The translations under genes were made by a program, and so were the position numbers. A stretch of 64,000 nt of DNA from Talpa occidentalis (Eukaryota; Chordata; Mammalia; Eulipotyphla; Talpidae). The notes under the pieces are model-generated. The model was given only the letters and a program-made list of their open reading frames with translations, was not told where the DNA came from and ran no database searches. Where the stretch lies: NCBI RefSeq assembly GCF_014898055.3, contig NW_023600993.1, positions 1,116,001 to 1,180,000 of the forward strand, given 5' to 3'. This document shows, piece by piece, positions 58,871 to 64,000 of this stretch (within the stretch, counting starts at the first letter, position 1; every line of letters starts with the position of its first letter).

Positions 58871-61800
58871 CCATACTCAAGAAATAACAGCTCTCTTCTC
58901 CTTTCCTTCATTTAATGGGGTTTAGCATCATTTTTCTGTTACGCAGAAGCATTGAAATAAGCATTCCCTGGAGAGCTGTGTGCAAGAAAACCATCCATTT
59001 TGGGTTTTGAAAGTAGACATGGTTTGCCATTCCTTCTCCAGCCTGCAAAGGTCCAGCCAATGATCCCTTCCAGAATCAAGGGATCCTTCTGGAAACTGTT
59101 GATTCTTCACATCTGAACCTATTTCAAGATGTGTATCTGCTTCCTTCTTACTGAGCCGAGAGCAGTGCCGGTGCTTGTTAGAGTCAGGAGCGTTCTGTCT
59201 CTGCCGAGCGTGGCACCTCACCCTCTCGCTCGGCAGTAAATGGAACAATCAATGAGTGACCTCCGTTCTCCTCCACTGCAGCTGTCTCCAGAGATGTTCT
59301 CAGCACATTTGAAGGTCAACTCTATGGCCTTGCATGGAGAAAATTGAAAAGATAGTCTGGTGGAAAGAGGCAAGAAAAAAATGAGGAAGGGGTGGGAAGC
59401 CATGTCCAGAGAGAAGGAATTCAGTCCTCAGAGCGAAGCGTCCGTCAGCTTCCCCGGAAGCGCGGGCCACGGCTGCTGCAGTGCCCACAGCCCCTGCCGG
59501 GGGCGAGCATCCTGCGGGCAGCGGGCACACTGCTAAGATTCCTAGGATGGGAATCACACCTTGCAGTGCCCGGCACCTGGGCTGGGCTTTGGGAGGTGAA
59601 ATGGTGCAAACCCAAACCCCTAATCAGAAAAGCAATTCAAAGTCCATGTTCCCCAAGGAGGACCGGAATGTTCTCTGAGGGAGACGAAGCTGCGAACTTA
59701 CAAGTTACCTGCATTTTGGCATCTGAATCTTCACGTAGCTTGTCGTTTGCCACGAGCGGTTAGAGCCCTGCGCCAGTGGCTGAGCGCACCCGGGGCACCC
59801 GAGCCAGCGTGTCCCAGTGCAGCCTCCCTCATGCAGGATCACACGGGCCCAGGGTCAAGGCCTGTGTTGTGAACTGCGTGCTCCCAGCCCGCTGTGTCAC
59901 AGACACGCTGACGTCTCTGCGCTTGAGTCAGTCGCTGCCTGTCAGGCGTGACACCTGCCGGCTCCTTCGCACGTCATCTAGACACAGGCAGCCCTGCTCT
60001 CTGCCCGTGCTCAGCCACGCAGGTCCAGCAGCGGGGTGTCCTGCTGCCACCCCCCTCCCCCCGCCCCCACGGTCCTCTCGTCTTCTCTCAGGGACCACTA
60101 AGTGCATGCAGTGAATGTCCCAGTTATTTCCCTCATCAAAAAATTAATGTGATAGATTTGCACCTTTGGGAATCGGCAGTAACCCTGACAACTGACAGGA
60201 AGTTTTAAATCCCTCTGTTCCATATACATCTATGATAATGCAGGTGACAGACAAAAAGGAAGTTGAGCACCTACCACGTATTTACATAACCTTATAACGT
60301 CTTCATTATTACACTGGGAATTTCTCTTTGCATGATTGACTGATGATTTAAAAGCATCTTCATAATGAGCCCAATGAAATGTTAAGTATTTACAAAGTGT
60401 TCTGAGTCTTTGTGCGCCCCAAAGCATGGTGCAGCGCAAATAAGTTTCACATAAAATAGCGTTTTGTGGGCTAAAGGTCGGTTCCTTTCTAAAGGCACTC
60501 ACTCTTTTAAATCTCTTTGGTCATGGCGATGGTGCGGCAAAGGCGGATGCAGCTGTTTCTCGAGCCCCGTGTGGCCCGGAGGCCCAGGTGTAAGTCTCTA
60601 GCTTACCAGAAACATGGCGATACAAATAAATAGGCGATGAGAGTGAGAGGATTCGGTCATCTTGGTCAACGTAAGAACCAGAGAGCAAGGAAGAAAGGCA
60701 GAAAGGAGCTGTTTCAGAGTCACCGTTTCCCCAGGGGTAAGGGCTGTGGGTGCTCATCGCTTCATGTCCCCAGCACTCTCGAGACCAGAATGGGCTCACG
60801 TCGTTCAGTTCTTCCTCTTTCCCGTCAGACAGAGTTTGTCTGAACATGGTCTCGGCACCTGCCAGCCAGGTTAGTAATGAGCAGTGTACCTGTTGGGTGG
60901 CTTTGTAACATGTAATCGAAGCAGATGTGGGCTGCTGCATAGTTCAAGAAACATTCTTTGGAGCTGAATAGACGCTCCCACTCATCGACTTCTAGAAACA
61001 CACAAAAGGAACAGCGTTTCGGCAAGCTCTGCTACCACGGTTTTTCTTTTCTTCCCAGGTTTCCTCCCCCTTCCTCCCCTCTTTCCAGTACTCACAGCTG
61101 GGCCTCTGGTCCCTCCGGGGCTCCGTGCCGACTGTCCCCCCGTGGGACACAAGCACCCCCTCCGCCCCTATCCACCGGGGCAGGGTCCTCGCCAGGGCCA
61201 GCGACATCCCGTACACTGGCCTTCCTCTTCCTGGACTGCCTGTCCCTCCTGCGGGGGTGTCGACCCCCTCCCTTGTAGGGGACGCCCCTTCGGGGCTCAT
61301 TTGTGCCGCTTCTGTCCCGTGTGGGGACTCAGCAAGTTCAGTGCGAGTTCAGCGCGATGCCATTTATTGAAAGTCTCTGTCGATTTCCCTCCTTGCATGG
61401 CTGACTCATTCAATGGAATCAGCACAATACTGGAATGCACAGGATAATGACTGAAATTTTTTGGAAGAGAAAGTCAAAAAGAGATGCAAAGACCAAGCTA
61501 ATCGGATGGTGACAACTTTCAGAGTTTGTCCCGGATACTCTAGGTGGCTCAGTCCCCATTTTCATTAAATGTCTCAGGTACACAAAAAGTCACACATTGT
61601 CAGCAGGGCTCTTAGGTAGCGACAGGAAAGCCTGTGACCCAGGCAGAAAGTCCCCTCCACACACAAATACAAGTAGGTACAGAATAAATAGCCTTGCTTG
61701 TGCCAAAGGCCGAACATCAGCGAGTGGCTTCCACTCACGAGTCCTGGGATCAGCTTAGTAAATGTCTCTCACTCACGTGAACACCAGCTTCTGCTGGCCA

Positions 61801-62046
61801 CTGACCAAGTAGGAGGATAAACTGATCAATAAAAATGAAGCTTGTTATTGAAAAACTTAGTGGAGAAAGAGGTGAGCCTTCCTGCACTGGGTTGGAGCTG
61901 GGGTCGCGGATCTCACTTCACCAATGTCAGCTCCTCTTAGGACACCAGTCTCAAGACTGTAGACCTCAGCAGACGAATTCTGGGTGAACGCCAGATCTTT
62001 GGTCAAAGTGGAGATGCTTCGTCATGAGAAGTGATGTGTCTGCTGT
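58871..62046. other. unique sequence, no gene recognised
   Basis: Balanced, with GC-rich parts at 59,430-59,540, 59,990-60,090 and 61,050-61,330. Frames are open on both strands and none has a domain. A TTTTTCTTTTCTTCCCAG acceptor-like string ends near 61,060 without a donor partner. Confidence 0.35.
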
Positions 62047-62058
62047 ACACAAGGGGAA

Positions 62059-62268
62059 ATTTTTTTTTTTTAAAAAAGATTATTTATACAAACTCTGGGT
62101 ACAGTCAGAAGCGCAGTAAGGTGAGAGAATTCACCAGAGCCGGAGTGGGGAGCAGAACAGGCAGACTGACGAAAATATACTGCTGAGGGGAGCAGCGGGC
62201 GGCAGGAGAGGTCTGCGCGCCATGCGGGACCCTCGCCAGTGGCCGGGGATCGAACTGGCGGGAGGCCC
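62059..62268 (-). mobile_element. T+ SINE with deleted tRNA-like head
   Basis: Minus-strand copy. On the plus strand it starts with the T-run and AAAAAAGATTATTTATAC, has the body (ACCAGAGCCGGAGTGGGGAGC, CTGCTGAGGGGAGCAGCGGGCGGCAGG), then the B-box complement GGGGATCGAACT joined directly to GGCGGGAGGCCC at the end. About 55 bp between the extreme 5' end and the B box, including the A box, are missing. The 12-bp duplication ACACAAGGGGAA lies at 62,047-62,058 and 62,269-62,280, so the extreme 5' end is present and the loss is internal. Confidence 0.93.
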
Positions 62269-62359
62269 ACACAAGGGGAAGTTTCTAAACACGTCCAAGA
62301 ACATTAGTGTGGACTTCCAGCGTAGTAGTTAACAGAAGTGGTGGTGTAAAGAGGGTGGC

Positions 62360-62480
62360 TTTCGATTCCAAGTAGAGCGGGCACTGTCTACCTCTGGAAG
62401 AGTCTTAAAGCTTCTTAGTCTTTTTTTTTGTGAAATGGGGATGAAACACTTCATAGTAGCCCCAGCAATAGGTGCTGACC
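62360..62480 (+). repeat. possible MIR relic
   Basis: 'gattccaagtagagcgggcactgtctacctctggaagagtcttaaagcttcttagtctttttttttgtgaaatggggatgaaacacttcatag' has the MIR-like CTTAGT ... GTGAAATGGGGATGA order. It is diverged and contains a 9-T run. Confidence 0.5.
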
Positions 62481-62489
62481 AGGTGCAGA

Positions 62490-62800
62490 GAGGGAGGCAT
62501 CCCGCTGCACGATCAGCAATAAGTGGACTGGTGCAGCCATGTGGGAAACTGACATGGATTTACCTTAAACAAGTTACAAGTGGAAATAACGTATGACCCC
62601 AAAGCCCTACTCTTGGTCACCCACCCAAAGAATGTGACACCATCGCCTCAAAAGCTGCGTGGCCTGTAAGATGTGTAGCAGTGCTACTTGTAACAACACG
62701 GGCAGAAGCAGCCTGGATGGCTGTCAGGACAGACTGGATCCGGAAGATGTGGGGTAGAAACTCTGCGGGGTATTAGCCACGGGAGAGAGAAACCTCCAAT
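62490..62800 (+). mobile_element. L1 3' ORF2 relic
   Basis: Landmarks in order: 'aagtggactggtgcagccatgtgg', 'acgtatgaccccaaagccctactcttgg', 'cacccaaagaatg', 'tgtgtagcagtgctacttgtaaca', 'ggcagaagcagcctggatggctgtcagga' and 'gatccggaagatgtgg'. This is the ORF2 C-terminal order of old L1 (GGNANWSSHCG ... FIAALFTIAK ... DWIKKMW) with many changes. Confidence 0.8.
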
Positions 62801-62946
62801 CACAGCAACACTGAAGAGCTGGAGGGACTTCTGAGCAGTAGAGCCAGCCAGCGTGGCAAAGGCAAATACTGGGCATTTATGTAGCAGATGGTTTAAAAAT
62901 GTAAAATAATTACAGAAACTAGTGGACATTAAAAAATGAATTGGAG

Positions 62947-63219
62947 GGCCTCCCCGGTGGCGCAGCGGTTGAGCGCTGGGTTGCGAAGCTGCCCGCAGCC
63001 TCTGCAGTGCCGGCTCGATCCCCAGCTGCTCCCCGGCCAGAGGAGGGTCCCGCATGGCGCGCAGACCTCTCCTGCCGCCCGCTGCTCCCCTCAGCAGTGT
63101 CCTTCGGTCCTTCTGCCTGCTCTGCTCCCCGCTCTGGCTCTGGTGAATTCTCTCACCCTCCCGCGCTTCTGACTGTACCCAGTGCTTGTATAAATAAATA
63201 AAAATAAATCTTTAAAAAA
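62947..63219 (+). mobile_element. young T+ SINE, intact promoter boxes
   Basis: A box TGGCGCAGCGGTTGAGCGC at 62,958-62,976 and B box GGCTCGATCCC at 63,012-63,022, one change from GGTTCGATCCC. Body words GTGTCCTTCGGTCCTTCTGCC and CTCTCACCCTCCCGCGCTTC are shared with the copy at 43,330. The tail is AAATAAATAAAAATAAATCTTT and an A-run, the T+ layout (polyadenylation signal plus Pol III stop). The duplication AAAAAATGAATTGGAG is perfect at 62,931-62,946 and 63,220-63,235. This is the cleanest copy of the window and a good consensus template. Confidence 0.97.
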
Positions 63220-63235
63220 AAAAAATGAATTGGAG

Positions 63236-64000
63236 CTTTTGAGGTGAAGGCGAAGGGGGGTGACAAAAGGGTCAGAGGGGACATCAGGGTTAGTGGAGGG
63301 GAAAATAAAAATACGCGTTGCAAGTAGAAGTTGTGAACACAAGCTGCGTATTATCTTGAGAGTTATGTGAGGACTAGCTCTCGTGTGGGAGGCGTGCAGG
63401 AAGCCCTGTGCACTCAGTTGCCTCTGCTGCTGCTGTTTGTCCTCAGCTTAGGCCTGGATGGAATAAACCCCTGCTCGCCCGCAGATTGAGCTGAGGCTGT
63501 GCCACGGAGGAGAGTTCCAGATCAGACCCATCCCCTGACATTCGACGTCAAGCGTCTGCCACCCACGTGAACAAGATCCCAGATCTAAGTATTACTCATT
63601 CCCCCGCCCCCGTTCCAACACAAATGAGTAGAATAACTAACTGGAAACTAGAAAACCTTCCAGTGGAGTTGGTAATTTAGACGAGGATCAGTGATTTGGA
63701 ATAAACCGGCTGGTGGGGAGCTGGGCCTTTGTGCAGTGTCGAGGCCGAGTTGCACCCGTAGCTTTCCAGGCTGAGAAAGCCAGAGTCGAGAGCCCAAGCC
63801 AGCGATCCGTCAGCGCGGTGAGGGGCAGACAGACCACAGGGCGCCCGAGCTTGCGCGAGGCGGTCCAGTTCTAGGGACAGAAGATGCGTGAGACCCTCCT
63901 CCCACCTGCAGTGAGGCCAGCCGGGACGCCAGGCCACCGGCCTGGAAGCGAGACGCCCGTGTTCGCTGGAGCAGCTCGACGCCAGCCGGGGTCCTGCCGC
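63236..64000. other. unique sequence to window end
   Basis: Balanced, becoming GC-rich and CpG-richer from about 63,780. Frames on the minus strand (63,677-63,937) have no domain. No repeat or gene is recognised and the region runs off the window. Confidence 0.35.

Noticed and set aside
62958..63022. tRNA gene-like A and B boxes in SINE heads
   Set aside because: The cloverleaf stems are not maintained and the sequence continues into the SINE body with flanking duplications; these are SINE promoters, not tRNA genes.
1..64000. CRISPR array, prophage, operon or other prokaryotic system
   Set aside because: The repeat content (L1, MIR, SINE) is mammalian nuclear DNA; no regularly spaced repeats or dense gene arrangement is present.

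Overview
The window is nuclear DNA of a placental mammal. The evidence is a dense set of L1 (LINE-1) relics, MIR and L2 relics, and nine copies of one tRNA-derived SINE of about 260-300 bp. I see no primate Alu, rodent B1/B2, carnivore CAN, ruminant BOV-tA, cetacean CHR, equid ERE or vespertilionid-type VES element. The L1 3' untranslated regions look laurasiatherian (general knowledge). I cannot place the SINE in a named family, so the order (bat, pangolin, other) is left open.

No ordinary protein-coding gene is evident. Almost all long open frames are either antisense or shifted readings of GC-rich DNA, or pieces of L1. The one host-exon candidate I would follow is a 41-bp segment at 31,351-31,391 with a good acceptor, a consensus donor and one open frame (13 whole codons). 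The window therefore looks like intronic or intergenic DNA, possibly in a GC-rich, subtelomere-like region, with AT-rich blocks that resemble conserved non-coding elements.

Layout: 1-8,600 is GC-rich unique DNA with short tandem duplications. 8,620-10,060 is an L1 ORF2 relic. 10,060-16,130 is mostly unique with one L1 3' end. 16,139-25,310 is repeat-rich: SINE copies, several minus-strand L1 pieces, a tandem pair of SINEs inside L1, a compound microsatellite and a MIR split by a SINE. 25,300-33,350 is mostly unique and holds one SINE, the candidate exon and a MIR. 33,370-39,082 is the main feature: a nearly complete plus-strand L1 with target-site duplications, decayed ORF1 and ORF2, and a SINE inside ORF1. 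39,100-44,800 holds L1/L2 relics and a young SINE with a double A-tail. 44,900-55,100 is GC- and CpG-rich with a MIR and conserved-looking AT blocks. 55,100-64,000 holds MIR and L1 relics and two SINEs, one internally deleted and one young.

The coherent story is retrotransposition. The SINE carries Pol III A and B boxes in its head and an AATAAA/TCTT/A-run tail (the T+ class described for mammalian SINEs). Most copies have 10-17 bp target-site duplications, as expected if L1 machinery mobilised them. No new defence, metabolic or coding system was found. The most informative observations are the unplaced SINE family with at least two age classes, its apparent 3' transduction at 43,594-43,633, and the micro-exon candidate.
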